Source of the DNA: an uncultured Collinsella sp. | GTDB lineage: Bacteria > Actinomycetota > Coriobacteriia > Coriobacteriales > Coriobacteriaceae | Direction of reading: 5' to 3' | Length of the DNA stretch: 37,381 nt | Assembly: GCA_900541175.1 (NCBI GenBank) | Contig: UQIT01000021.1 | Coordinates: 1 to 37,381 of the forward strand | Shown: positions 23,131 through 31,580 of the stretch, one piece after another | How the letters are laid out: each line of letters starts with the position of its first letter | Position numbering within the stretch: position 1 is the first letter of the stretch | Notes under the pieces: model-generated | The model's input: only the letters and a program-made list of their open reading frames with translations | What the model was told of the DNA's origin: nothing | Database searches by the model: none | Translations under genes and position numbers: made by a program

Positions 23131-25584
23131 ATGCGTGTTTCTTACGACTGGCTCAAGACCATGATCGATATTCCGGAGGATCCCAAGACCCTTTCGGACG
23201 AATATATCCGTACCGGCACCGAGGTCGAGGCGATCGACACCGTGGGCGAGTCCTTCGACCACGTGGTGACCGCCAAGGTGCTCACCAAGACCCCGCACCC
23301 CGATAGCGACCACATGTATGTGTGCTCGGTCGACGTGGGCGACAAGAACCTCGACCCCGACGGCAATCCCGCTCCGCTGCAGATTGTCTGCGGCGCGCAG
23401 AACTTTGAGGCCGGCGACCACATCGTCACGGCCATGATCGGCGCCGTGCTTCCCGGCGACGTCAAGATCAAGAAGAGCAAGCTTCGCGGCGTCGTGTCCA
23501 TGGGCATGAACTGCTCCGCGCGCGAGCTCGGCCTGGGTGGCGACCACTCCGGCATTATGATCCTGCCCGAGGATACGCCCTGCGGCATGCCGTTTGCCGA
23601 GTACGTGGGCTCGAGCGACACCGTGCTCGACTGCGAGATCACGCCCAACCGCCCCGACTGCCTGTCCATGATCGGCATGGCCCGCGAGACCGGCGCCATC
23701 TTCGACCGCGATTTCCACGTTGAGCTGCCCGCCATCAAGGCCGAGACCGGCCGCGCGACCGACGACGAGCTTTCCGTCGAGATTGCCGACGAGGGCCTGT
23801 GCGACCGCTACGTTGCCCGCATCGTGCGCAACGTGAAGGTCGGTCCGTCGCCCGACTGGATGGTCAAGCGCCTTAACGCCCTGGGCGTGCGCCCGCACAA
23901 CAACATCGTCGACATCACCAACTATGTGATGATGCTCACTGGTCAGCCGCTGCACGCCTTTGACCTCGACACCTTTGCCGAGCGCGATGGCAGGCGCCGC
24001 GTGGTCGTTCGCGCCGCCCAGCAGGACGAGAAGTTCACGACGCTCGACGGCGAGGAGCGTACGCTCGACGCCGGCATGGGTCTCATCACCGACGGCGAGC
24101 GTCCTGTGGCGCTGGCCGGCGTTATGGGTGGCATGGATTCCGAGATTGAGGACGACACCGTCGACGTGATGGTCGAGAGCGCCTGCTTCAACGCCGGCCG
24201 CACCTCGCACACCAGCCGTGACCTGTCGCTGATCTCTGACGCCTCCATTCGCTTTGAGCGCCAGGTCGACGAGACCGGCTGCGTGGACGTTGCCAATGTG
24301 ACGTGCGCGCTCATCGAGGAGATAGCCGGCGGCGAGGTCGCCCCCGGCTATGTGGACGTGTTCCCCGCGCCCAAGACCATCGACGGCATCAAGCTGCGCC
24401 TGGCCCGCGTGCGCGCCATCTGCGGTGCTGACATCGAGCCCGACTTTATCGAGCGCTCACTCACCCGCCTGGGCTGCACCGTCGAGCGCGACGGCGAGGA
24501 CTTTATGGTCACGCCGCCGAGCTTCCGTCCCGACCTGCCGCGCGAGATCGACCTGATCGAGGAGGTCCTGCGCCTGTGGGGCATGGGCCGCGTGACGGCG
24601 ACCATCCCGGCTGCCAAGAACCATATCGGCGGCCTGACCCGCGAGCAGAAGCTCACCCGCAAGGTTGGCGAGATCCTGCGCGCCTGCGGCCTCAACGAGA
24701 CCACGACCTTTGGCTTCGCCGCCCCGGGCGACCTGGAGAAGATCGGCATGTCCACCGAAAGTCGCGGCTGCCCCGTGGTGCTCATGAATCCGTTGGTCGC
24801 CGAGCAGACCGAGATGCGCCGCTCGTTGCTGCCGGGTCTGCTGCAGTCTGTGGCCTACAACGAGGCCCACGGCACGCCCAACGTGCATCTGTACGAGGTC
24901 GGCAGCCTGTTCCACGGTCGCGAGAACGCCAGCCTGCCCAAGGAGACCAAGTCCGTGGCGGGCGTGCTGTCGGGCCAGTGGAGCGAGCAGTCCTGGAACA
25001 TGAAGTACCGTAAGCTGCGCTTCTTCTTTGGCAAGGGCATCGTTGAGGAGCTGCTTGCCCAGCTGCGCATCGAGAAGGTTCGCTTCCGTCCCGTCGAGGG
25101 CGAGAGCTATGCCTTCCTGCAGCCGGGTCGTGCTGCCGAGGTGCTCTCGGGCGGTACCGTGCTGGGCTGGGTTGGCGAGATCCACCCCGAGGCGCGCGAG
25201 GCCTGCGGCATCGATGAGGTCGTCGTTGCCTTTGAGCTCGACCTGGACAAGCTGATCAAGGGCGCCCGCAACCAGGAGAACTACCGTGAGTTCTCGCAGT
25301 ACCCGGCCGTTGAGCACGACCTTGCTATCGTGGTCGACAACACTGTGACCTGCGAGGATCTTGAGCGTCGTATTACGAGTGCCGGCGGCAAACTGCTCGA
25401 GGGCGTGCGCCTGTTCGATGTCTACCGCGATCCGGTCCGCATCGGCAAGGGCAAGAAATCCATGGCCTTTGCGCTTACGTATCGCTCCGACGACCACACG
25501 CTCACCAGCGAAGAGGTCGAGAAGGCGCACCAGAAGATCGTCACCAAGGTGTGCAAGGGCGTAAACGGCGAGGTTCGCGGCTAG
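23131..25584 (+). CDS. pheT: Phenylalanyl-tRNA synthetase beta subunit
   Basis: An 817-residue structural and editing subunit of PheRS. In order: an EMAP-II/OB-type tRNA-binding domain (~40-155, VVTAKVLTKTPHPDSDH), the B3/B4 editing domain (~215-390, VDITNYVMMLTGQPLHAFD and LSLISDASIRFERQVDETG), the B5 domain (~410-480), a degenerate catalytic-like core (~490-700), and the C-terminal anticodon-binding FDX-ACB domain (~725-817, YPAVEHDLAIVVDNTV and LFDVYRDP). The length is normal. AGGAGAG lies about 5 nt before ATG 23131. It follows pheS in the T-box-controlled operon. Confidence 0.97.
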   Translation: MRVSYDWLKTMIDIPEDPKTLSDEYIRTGTEVEAIDTVGESFDHVVTAKVLTKTPHPDSDHMYVCSVDVGDKNLDPDGNPAPLQIVCGAQNFEAGDHIVTAMIGAVLPGDVKIKKSKLRGVVSMGMNCSARELGLGGDHSGIMILPEDTPCGMPFAEYVGSSDTVLDCEITPNRPDCLSMIGMARETGAIFDRDFHVELPAIKAETGRATDDELSVEIADEGLCDRYVARIVRNVKVGPSPDWMVKRLNALGVRPHNNIVDITNYVMMLTGQPLHAFDLDTFAERDGRRRVVVRAAQQDEKFTTLDGEERTLDAGMGLITDGERPVALAGVMGGMDSEIEDDTVDVMVESACFNAGRTSHTSRDLSLISDASIRFERQVDETGCVDVANVTCALIEEIAGGEVAPGYVDVFPAPKTIDGIKLRLARVRAICGADIEPDFIERSLTRLGCTVERDGEDFMVTPPSFRPDLPREIDLIEEVLRLWGMGRVTATIPAAKNHIGGLTREQKLTRKVGEILRACGLNETTTFGFAAPGDLEKIGMSTESRGCPVVLMNPLVAEQTEMRRSLLPGLLQSVAYNEAHGTPNVHLYEVGSLFHGRENASLPKETKSVAGVLSGQWSEQSWNMKYRKLRFFFGKGIVEELLAQLRIEKVRFRPVEGESYAFLQPGRAAEVLSGGTVLGWVGEIHPEAREACGIDEVVVAFELDLDKLIKGARNQENYREFSQYPAVEHDLAIVVDNTVTCEDLERRITSAGGKLLEGVRLFDVYRDPVRIGKGKKSMAFALTYRSDDHTLTSEEVEKAHQKIVTKVCKGVNGEVRG

Positions 25585-25706
25585 GTTCTGCGCTGGGGTA
25601 TGGGTCAGCGGTGGCTGCTGCCGAGTCCTACGTGATTGCTATGCCCGGTATAAGGCACCGTTGAGCCTGCATATATGACACGCGCATTACATAACGGCGT
25701 GCTGCT

Positions 25707-25735
25707 TTGTCGGCAGTGCGCCGTTTTGCTATGAT
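25707..25735 (+). promoter_or_regulatory. Promoter of the Ni/Co transporter operon
   Basis: TTGTCG (25707-25712), a 17-bp spacer and TATGAT (25730-25735) preceded by TGC make a near-consensus promoter with extended -10. The expected start is near 25742. Confidence 0.75.
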
Positions 25736-25745
25736 AGCCCGCGGC

Positions 25746-25773
25746 GTGTTACGAATCTGACATTACGTAACAC
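25746..25773 (+). promoter_or_regulatory. NikR-type operator GTGTTAC-N14-GTAACAC
   Basis: A perfect inverted repeat, GTGTTAC (25746-25752) and GTAACAC (25767-25773), with a 14-bp spacer. It lies just after the predicted transcription start of an ECF metal transporter. From memory this form matches operators proposed for NikR in some non-enteric bacteria. A repressor here would block transcription when nickel is plentiful. No nikR gene is in the window. Confidence 0.65.
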
Positions 25774-25830
25774 TGGAAAGGTGATTCAAGCGGCGTTGCA
25801 ATTCCGTGCGCCGATAACCGGGAGGCGTAC

Positions 25831-26916
25831 ATGCACATTCCAGATAATTATCTGTCCCCGCAGACCGATGCCGTCATGGCAGTGGCGATGGTGCCCGTTT
25901 GGGTTCACTGCATCAAGAAAGTGCGCGCCACGCTCGATCGCGAGCACATGGCTTTCCTGGGCATCTGCGCCGCGTTCTCCTTCCTGCTTATGATGTTCAA
26001 TGTGCCGCTGCCCGGCGGCACCACAGGTCACGCCGTCGGCGGCGCGCTCATTGCGCTGCTGCTAGGCCCCGAGGCTGCGGCTATCGCTGTCTCGGTTGCG
26101 CTGGCGCTGCAGGCGCTGCTGTTTGGCGACGGCGGCGTTCTGTCGTTTGGCGCCAACTGCTTTAACATGGCCTTTGTGCTGCCGTTTGTCGCTGCTATCG
26201 TGTTCCGTGCGCTCAACAGCCGCCTGCACGACAAGAGCTGGGGCACCTCGGTTTCTGCCGTCGTGAGCGGTTGGGTCGGCCTGTGCCTGGCAGCCCTGTG
26301 CGCGGCAATCGAGTTTGGTATTCAGCCGATGCTCTTTACCAACGCTTCGGGCGCGCCGCTGTACTGCCCCTTCCCGCTGTCCGTGGCTATTCCGGCCATG
26401 TTGATCCCGCATATGCTGGTTGCCGGCGTGATCGAGGGCGTGGCGACGGCCGCCATCTACGGTTTCATTAAGAAGACGGCGCCGAGCGTTATCGTCGGGC
26501 CCGAGGCCGTCGATGGCCAGCTTACTGCCGAGGGCGTTGCTGCCAAGAAGACCTCGCTGGTCCCCACGCTCATCTTGGTTGCCGTGCTTGTCGTGGCTAC
26601 GCCGCTCGGCTTGCTTGCCACAGGTGACGCATGGGGCGAGTGGGACGCCGAGGGCGCCGCGACCGCCGTTCAGGAGGCTGGTGACGACAGTCTGCAGGCT
26701 TCGGTCGGCCTTGATACCCCGACCTTTGCCGACGCTCTGCCTACGGGTGATTACCTGCAGGCCTATTCCGAGGAGCAGGGTCTTGGCTTTGCCGGTCAGG
26801 CTGCCATGTATATCCTGTCCGGCGTGATTGGCGTGGCGGTGCTCACCATCGCATTCCGTCTGATCTCGCTGACGGTTAAGGAAAGCGGTGCTCATGGCAA
26901 TAGCCGAGCTGCCTAG
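25831..26916 (+). CDS. cbiM: ECF transporter substrate-binding subunit CbiM/NikM fused to a PDGLE (CbiN-like) domain
   Basis: A 361-residue membrane protein that captures Ni2+ or Co2+. It begins MHIPDNYLSP, with the His2 typical of metal-binding CbiM/NikM N-termini. About seven helices follow, including GGALIALLLGPEAAAIA and FGANCFNMAFVLPF. After ~residue 240 comes an extra region with a helix, an outward loop and a last helix (GQAAMYILSGVIGVAVLTI), as in PDGLE/CbiN partners fused in NikMN proteins. GGGAGG precedes ATG 25831. It is first in the operon, overlaps cbiQ, and is controlled by the NikR-like operator. That favours nickel, though cobalt cannot be excluded. Confidence 0.9.
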   Translation: MHIPDNYLSPQTDAVMAVAMVPVWVHCIKKVRATLDREHMAFLGICAAFSFLLMMFNVPLPGGTTGHAVGGALIALLLGPEAAAIAVSVALALQALLFGDGGVLSFGANCFNMAFVLPFVAAIVFRALNSRLHDKSWGTSVSAVVSGWVGLCLAALCAAIEFGIQPMLFTNASGAPLYCPFPLSVAIPAMLIPHMLVAGVIEGVATAAIYGFIKKTAPSVIVGPEAVDGQLTAEGVAAKKTSLVPTLILVAVLVVATPLGLLATGDAWGEWDAEGAATAVQEAGDDSLQASVGLDTPTFADALPTGDYLQAYSEEQGLGFAGQAAMYILSGVIGVAVLTIAFRLISLTVKESGAHGNSRAA

Positions 26917-27730
26917 CTGGCTTGCGGTCGAGCAGCGATACGAGCCCGTGGGGGCTCGGCATCGTGTGATGCAAAAGAACGTCCTGCACCTGGCGAGCCT
27001 GCTTGAGCGGGTTCGCTTGGGTGGAGGCGCGCACGAGGGCGGGTCGATGGTCGACCGCGCCCTTTCTTGTGTTTCGGCTCCGGTGCGCCTGGTGGGGATG
27101 TTCGTCTGCGTTCTGTGCGTGTGTCTGACGCAGAGCCCGTTGTACCTCATGTTGATGGCGGCTATCGCGCTGGTGCTCGTTGCCGTGCGCCCCGTACGCG
27201 GGCTGCGGGCAACCTTTGTGCCGGCGCTTGGCGCCGCGGGGCTCGCAGTGGTTCTGGCGCTGCCTGCCCTGCTGCTGGGCGCTTCCGCTACGGGCGCCAT
27301 GCTCAAGATCGCGCTCAAGACGTTCATTAACGTGTCGCTCGTGCTGGGCGTTTCGTGGACCCTCACGTGGAGCCGCATGTCGGCGGCGCTCAAGATGCTG
27401 CATCTACCCGACGAAGTTATCTTTACGTTTGATATGGCGCTCAAGCACATCGAGGTGCTGGGTCGTACGGCGCACAATCTGTGCGAATCGGTCATGCTGC
27501 GCAGCGTTGGCCGTGCGCCCGAGGGATTTTCGCGTACCGATTCGATCGCGGGTATCATGGGCATGACCTTTATCAAGGCGATGGAATGCAGCCGCGCGAT
27601 GGACGAGGCTATGCTTTGCCGCGGCTTTGCCGGTGCGTATCCGGCTCCCGTGCGCGCCGGGTTTGCCTGGCGCGATGCGGTCTATGCGGCCGGCGTGGCG
27701 CTGCTGGCAGTGTTGTGCGCCGTGCTGTAG
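26888..27730 (+). CDS. cbiQ: ECF transporter transmembrane (T) subunit CbiQ
   Basis: A 280-residue energy-coupling subunit that links the metal-binding CbiM to the ATPase. After ~60 polar residues there are hydrophobic helices (VRLVGMFVCVLCVCL; LYLMLMAAIALVLVAV), then a coupling region with conserved Arg/Gly short motifs (MLRSVGRAPEG, MLCRGFAGAYP) that binds the ATPase, and a last C-terminal helix. I chose GTG 26888 (AAGGAA 4-5 nt upstream); ATG 26894 is an alternative. It overlaps cbiM by 29 bp, so translation is probably coupled. Confidence 0.88.
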   Translation: MLMAIAELPSWLAVEQRYEPVGARHRVMQKNVLHLASLLERVRLGGGAHEGGSMVDRALSCVSAPVRLVGMFVCVLCVCLTQSPLYLMLMAAIALVLVAVRPVRGLRATFVPALGAAGLAVVLALPALLLGASATGAMLKIALKTFINVSLVLGVSWTLTWSRMSAALKMLHLPDEVIFTFDMALKHIEVLGRTAHNLCESVMLRSVGRAPEGFSRTDSIAGIMGMTFIKAMECSRAMDEAMLCRGFAGAYPAPVRAGFAWRDAVYAAGVALLAVLCAVL

Positions 27731-27776
27731 GCGCTGCTGGTTCCGACTGGGGATGCAAATGAGGGAGGGCGACGTT

Positions 27777-28547
27777 TTGACGATCGATATGAATAGTGCG
27801 GCGGGCACGAACGGTGCGGGCGGCGCCGAGGTCGCGCCGCTCATCGAGCTGCGCGACGTAGTGTTCTCCTATGCGGGGCATACGGTTGTCGATGGCGTGT
27901 CGCTGCAGGTCGCTCGTGGTGAACTCGTTGCCCTGCTCGGTCCCAACGGCTGCGGTAAGACGACGATTATGCGCCTTATTAACGGCCTTGAACTCGCGGA
28001 CGCAGGGGCATACCTGTTTGACGGGCACGTGATCGATGCGGCGTTTCTAAAGGATTCCGCGGCCGCTCAGCGTTTACATCAGCGCGTAGGTTTTGTGTTC
28101 CAGAATGCCGACGCCCAGCTGTTCTGCGCTACGGTGGGCGAGGAAGTTGCTTTTGGTCCCGCGCAGATGGGGCTGCCGGCAGACGAGCTCGAGCGCCGCG
28201 TGCGCGATGCCATGGGGCTGTTCCGGGTTGCCGACCTTGCGGACGCCTCTCCCTATCAGCTCTCGGGCGGGCAAAAGAAGCGCGTTGCGCTGGCTGCGGT
28301 GGTGTCGATGAACCCGGATATCTTGGTCCTCGACGAGCCTACCAATGGACTCGACGAGGATTCATGCGACATCGTGGTCAACTTCTTGCTGGCCTACGTC
28401 GCGGCGGGTAAGACGGTCTTGATGAGCACGCATCACCAGGATTTGGTGCGACGCCTGGGTGCCCGTGCAATCTATATCGATCGATATCACCATGTGGTCG
28501 AGGCGCCTTCGCCGTCGTATGGAACCGAAAGCGGTGCTACGGACTAG
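27777..28547 (+). CDS. cbiO: ECF transporter ATP-binding subunit CbiO
   Basis: The ABC ATPase powering the metal transporter. Walker A is GPNGCGKTT, the Q-loop region is VGFVFQNADAQLF, the signature is LSGGQKKRVALA, Walker B is ILVLDEPTNGLDE, and the switch His is in MSTHHQD, all in normal order. TTG 27777 has the best ribosome site (GAGGGAGGG, 7 nt away). ATG 27753, 27759 and 27789 are in frame, so the start is uncertain, but the conserved domain begins at LIELRDVVFSY either way. It follows cbiQ by 46 bp and is the last gene of the operon. Only one ATPase gene is present, as in most Ni/Co ECF systems, which use a homodimer. Confidence 0.9.
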   Translation: MTIDMNSAAGTNGAGGAEVAPLIELRDVVFSYAGHTVVDGVSLQVARGELVALLGPNGCGKTTIMRLINGLELADAGAYLFDGHVIDAAFLKDSAAAQRLHQRVGFVFQNADAQLFCATVGEEVAFGPAQMGLPADELERRVRDAMGLFRVADLADASPYQLSGGQKKRVALAAVVSMNPDILVLDEPTNGLDEDSCDIVVNFLLAYVAAGKTVLMSTHHQDLVRRLGARAIYIDRYHHVVEAPSPSYGTESGATD

Positions 28548-28592
28548 TTGCTGCGTAGAGCGTGCGTAGCCGCCCGCGCGGCTTTGCCGTGA

Positions 28593-28601
28593 TGGTATAG
28601 T
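28593..28601 (+). promoter_or_regulatory. Extended -10 promoter of the phospholipase C-like gene
   Basis: TGG followed by TATAGT (28596-28601) is an extended -10. A start near 28607 fits the ATG at 28628 better than the one at 28616. Confidence 0.45.
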
Positions 28602-28627
28602 TATCCAGGTTTTTTATGGGGGTGGCT

Positions 28628-29476
28628 ATGCCAAGTTGGAACATTCATATCGCTCAGACGGAGCGTTTGCTGGAGCGCACCGGTGCGCTTGCCAATAGCG
28701 TGCGCGACCGCAATGCCTTTTTGTTTGGCTGCGTGGTTCCGGATATCTTCGTGGGCTATATGGTCCCTGGCATCGCCGATCCCATCCCGTACCGCATTAC
28801 GCACTTTGCCAAGCCTGAGCCCATCCCAAAGCCTCGTGAGCATGAGTTCTGGGATACCTATGTGGCACCGTTGCTTAAAAGTTCGCCCATCGGTGCGCCA
28901 GCCGCGGCGACCTCGATTATCGAGGAACGCGAGCGACTGAACCGCGTGCACTATCCCCAGCGCTACAAGGATGCCGAGCCGGTTGCCGGTCCCGGCGCCT
29001 GTGAGTTCTCGCTTGCGTCCGAGGACGTGGCGCAGTCGTTGCTCGATTTGACACTTGGTGTCTGGTCGCATCTGGTGGCCGATACCGTATGGAATACGCG
29101 CGTGAATCAGTACCTGGAGGCGCACGGCGGCAAGCCGTGCGAGGAGTTCCGCATTAAAAAGCAGGGCGATTTTGACTGGTTTGGCAAGACGCTGGGCATC
29201 GTTTCCATCCCGCGTGCGACCGATCGCCTGTATATCGCTGCGACGCGTTTTGGGCAGTATCCCATCCATAAGGAGTATGTGCTCAAGACCATCGGCGTTA
29301 TGCACGAGATCGTGCGCGAAAACCCCGGCGAGTCCGACCATCCGCCATACCGCCTGCTGACCGAGAAATTCTTCGACGCAACGTTTACCGAGGTCATCGA
29401 GCTGACCGAGGCGGGCTTTGCGGCTCGCGTTGCCGCTTCTGACGTCCCCGCAGTCCCCCTGATCGCTAGCTGCTAG
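28628..29476 (+). CDS. Zinc-dependent phospholipase C-like protein
   Basis: A 282-residue protein of the zinc-dependent phospholipase C/S1-P1 nuclease-like fold. It starts MPSWNIHIAQTERLLE, where the N-terminal Trp and a His are zinc ligands in this family. GCVVPDIFVGY and GVWSHLVADTVWN carry the further Asp and His ligands. There is no signal peptide, unlike secreted toxins, so a cytoplasmic hydrolase of unknown substrate is more likely. I chose ATG 28628 (GGGGGTG upstream) over ATG 28616 four codons earlier. It stands alone after the metal transporter with its own promoter. Confidence 0.8.
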   Translation: MPSWNIHIAQTERLLERTGALANSVRDRNAFLFGCVVPDIFVGYMVPGIADPIPYRITHFAKPEPIPKPREHEFWDTYVAPLLKSSPIGAPAAATSIIEERERLNRVHYPQRYKDAEPVAGPGACEFSLASEDVAQSLLDLTLGVWSHLVADTVWNTRVNQYLEAHGGKPCEEFRIKKQGDFDWFGKTLGIVSIPRATDRLYIAATRFGQYPIHKEYVLKTIGVMHEIVRENPGESDHPPYRLLTEKFFDATFTEVIELTEAGFAARVAASDVPAVPLIASC

Positions 29477-29607
29477 CCGGCCGGCTTGACGGTGAACAGT
29501 TCATCCCAATTGACCAACGGCTCCCGTCGCAGGGCGTCTTCGGTGGTGCGCTCGGCATCGGAGAGGCTTGCGGCTGAACGCAAATCGATGAGTCGGCATA
29601 TGAAGTA
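29473..29607 (-). pseudogene. Possible C-terminal remnant of a small gene
   Basis: The minus strand has an open frame of about 44 codons (YFICRLIDLRSAAS, then LSDAERTTEDALRREP and LVNWDELFTVKPAG) ending in TAG. It has no ATG or GTG start, and upstream it runs into the pyruvate kinase terminator. Its composition is protein-like, so it may be the tail of a lost gene. Its stop overlaps the stop of the convergent phospholipase-like gene. Confidence 0.25.
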
Positions 29608-29615
29608 GGTCCGAA

Positions 29616-29650
29616 AAAGGGCCCGGAAGGCAAAGCCTTCCGGGCCCTTT
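29616..29650 (-). terminator. Pyruvate kinase terminator
   Basis: Perfect 16-bp arms (29616-29631 and 29635-29650) are followed by T on the minus strand. It lies 28 bp after the pyk stop and, being symmetrical, could also stop plus-strand transcription. Confidence 0.88.
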
Positions 29651-29678
29651 GCAATGCAAGTGTGCTTGCAAGTGCGAT

Positions 29679-31139
29679 TTAGCGCACCTGAGCGACGTAA
29701 GCGACGTTGGTCGAGGAGACCTTGTCCTCGAGCTGGACGCTCATGCGGGGATCGCCGGCGGTAGCGACGGTCAGATCGCCGGCCTCGACGTAGCCGAGCT
29801 CCTTAGCGGTCTCGATCGCCTTGACGATCGTGCCGTTGACGGTGCCCTGGGTAATCTCGGCCTGGTGCGGGATAACGCCCCAGTACATAATCATCTGCTG
29901 GACGGCCCACTCGTGGCGGGAGAACGCGCAGATCGGCATGTTGGGACGGAAGTGCGAGATCAGGCGAGCGGTACGACCGGTGGTCGTCGGCACGGTGATG
30001 CACTTGGCGCCAACGGTGGTAGCCATGTTCACAGCGGACATACCTACAACGTTGTTGACGACGCGGGTGCCGTGAGCATCGGCCGGAACCTCGAGCGGAG
30101 CGTGAGCCGGGAGGTACTTCTCGGTCTCGAGAGCAATGCTGGCCTGCATCTTGACGGCCTCGACCGGGTACTTACCGGCAGCGGACTCGCCGGACAGCAT
30201 GACGGCGTCGGTGCCGTCGTAGATGGCGTTAGCAACGTCGGCAACCTCGGCGCGCGTCGGGCGCGGGTTCTGCTGCATGGAGTCGAGCATCTGCGTAGCG
30301 GTGATAACGGGCTTGTAGGCCGCGTTGCACTTGGCGATGATCTCCTTCTGGATGTGCGGAACGAGCTCGGGCTTGATCTCGATGCCCAGGTCGCCACGGG
30401 CGACCATGATGCCGTCGGAAGCCTCGAGGATCTCGTCGAAGTTCTCGACGCCCAGGGCGCACTCGATCTTCGGGAAGATCGTCACGTGCTCGCCGCCGTT
30501 CTCGCGGCAAAGCTCGCGGATGCCGCGGACGGACTCGCCGTCACGGATAAAGGAAGCGGCGATGTAGTCGATGTTCTCGGTCAGGCCAAAGAGGATGTCC
30601 TGACGATCGCGCTCGGTGATGGCGGGCAGCGAGATATTGACGTTGGGCATGTTGACGCCCTTGCGCTCGCCGATCAGGCCGTCATTCTTGACGACGCAGG
30701 TCATGTCCTGGCCGTCGACGGACTCGACCTCGAGGGCGACCAGGCCGTCATCGATCAGGATGAGGGAGCCCTTCTCGACCTCGGAGGGCAGAGCCAGATA
30801 GTCGAGGGAGATGTGCTCAGAGGTGCCGTGGAAATCCTCGGACGTGGGCTGAGCGGTGACGACGATCTTATCGCCGGTCTTGACGGCAACCTTCTTGCCG
30901 TCGACCAGAAGGCCGGTGCGGACCTCGGGGCCCTTGGTGTCGAGCAGGATGCCGACGGGCAGACCGAGCTCCTTGGAAATACGACGGACGCGCTCGATGC
31001 GACCGTGGTGCTCGTCGTAGGATCCGTGCGAGAAGTTAAAACGGGCGACGTTCATGCCCGCCTTGATCATCTCGCGGATGGTCTCGTCGCTATCGCAGGC
31101 GGGACCCATGGTGCATACAATCTTGGTGCGCTTGTACAT
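29679..31139 (-). CDS. pyk: Pyruvate kinase
   Basis: Catalyses the last step of glycolysis, phosphoenolpyruvate + ADP to pyruvate + ATP. The 486 residues start KRTKIVCTMGPACDSDE. Active-site stretches are NFSHGSYDEH, DTKGPEVRTG, FPKIECALGVENFDEI, GIMVARGDLGIE and TATQMLDSMQ. The C-terminal allosteric domain is present (~350-486), without the extra PEP-utiliser domain of some Firmicutes enzymes. GGAGG lies 7 nt before ATG 31139. It is a single gene with its own terminator and a TATAAT -10. Confidence 0.97.
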   Translation of the reverse strand: MYKRTKIVCTMGPACDSDETIREMIKAGMNVARFNFSHGSYDEHHGRIERVRRISKELGLPVGILLDTKGPEVRTGLLVDGKKVAVKTGDKIVVTAQPTSEDFHGTSEHISLDYLALPSEVEKGSLILIDDGLVALEVESVDGQDMTCVVKNDGLIGERKGVNMPNVNISLPAITERDRQDILFGLTENIDYIAASFIRDGESVRGIRELCRENGGEHVTIFPKIECALGVENFDEILEASDGIMVARGDLGIEIKPELVPHIQKEIIAKCNAAYKPVITATQMLDSMQQNPRPTRAEVADVANAIYDGTDAVMLSGESAAGKYPVEAVKMQASIALETEKYLPAHAPLEVPADAHGTRVVNNVVGMSAVNMATTVGAKCITVPTTTGRTARLISHFRPNMPICAFSRHEWAVQQMIMYWGVIPHQAEITQGTVNGTIVKAIETAKELGYVEAGDLTVATAGDPRMSVQLEDKVSSTNVAYVAQVR

Positions 31140-31202
31140 TCAGACCTCCATCTGACATCGTCTTGCGCTGATAGATAAACCATAAGAAATAAAACTGAGA
31201 TG

Positions 31203-31208
31203 ATTATA
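31203..31208 (-). promoter_or_regulatory. pyk -10 box (TATAAT)
   Basis: A perfect TATAAT on the minus strand, about 64 bp before the pyk ATG, in an AT-rich stretch. The -35 is unclear. Bases 31209-31416 of this divergent gap are AT-rich and show only a TTTTTT/AAAAAA hairpin (31264-31278). Confidence 0.55.
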
Positions 31209-31416
31209 ACGAAATGGCGACCGAATACCCCAAAAAATCGACCGTATGCCGAATTAGAAGTTCATTTTTTGCGAAAAAACGGTATATGAAAAATCTTTAC
31301 CAACCGTTCTGACCGCTGCTATCTGGGCGATATTTCAGTTTGACGATGCGCCGAAGAAAAAACGTTTTATCAATGTTGAGCATCACACGGTCTGCATCGT
31401 TGCACTCGAGCCGTGT

Positions 31417-31462
31417 TTCCAATTGGAATGTTTTGGCTAGACGCGCCGCTTTGGGGTACCAT
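31417..31462 (+). promoter_or_regulatory. Promoter of the P-type ATPase gene with upstream palindrome
   Basis: TTGGCT (31433-31438), an 18-bp spacer and TACCAT (31457-31462) form a plausible promoter starting near 31469. A perfect 12-bp palindrome TTCCAATTGGAA (31417-31428) ends 4 bp before the -35 and could bind a regulator. Confidence 0.5.
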
Positions 31463-31468
31463 AGCTCC

Positions 31469-31580
31469 ACTATCAACTGCCGCTCAGCACGGCAGCCTTG
31501 ATGAGCCCTTGCCCTTCTCCTGGGAATTATGATCGGGCATCAATCTGCTGAGTGGCCCGAATCCCAGGAGGGGACTCTAT
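31469..31580 (+). promoter_or_regulatory. Structured leader RNA of the Ca2+ ATPase gene (kissing loops, covered ribosome site)
   Basis: Hairpin 1 is CTGCCG/CGGCAG (31477-31482, 31490-31495) with loop CTCAGCA. Hairpin 2 has an outer stem CTCCTGGGA/TCCCAGGAG (31517-31525, 31562-31570) and an inner stem TCGGGC/GCCCGA (31533-31538, 31555-31560). Its loop contains TGCTGAG (31546-31552), the exact complement of loop 1. The outer stem covers part of the AGGAGGGG ribosome site (31566-31573). An alternative pairing, TTGATG-AG-CCC (31498-31508) with GGGCATCAA (31535-31543), would break the inner stem. It looks like a translational riboswitch or similar leader. I do not recognise the class. Confidence 0.6.

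Noticed and set aside
25585..25830. Possible cobalamin riboswitch before the CbiM-type gene
   Set aside because: The predicted leader after the promoter is under 100 nt and I see no B12-box-like core; the NikR-like operator explains control better.
29649..31178. A 509-codon plus-strand frame over pyruvate kinase
   Set aside because: Low-complexity Asp/Val/Leu/Gly composition, antisense to a complete pyk gene with a promoter and terminator.
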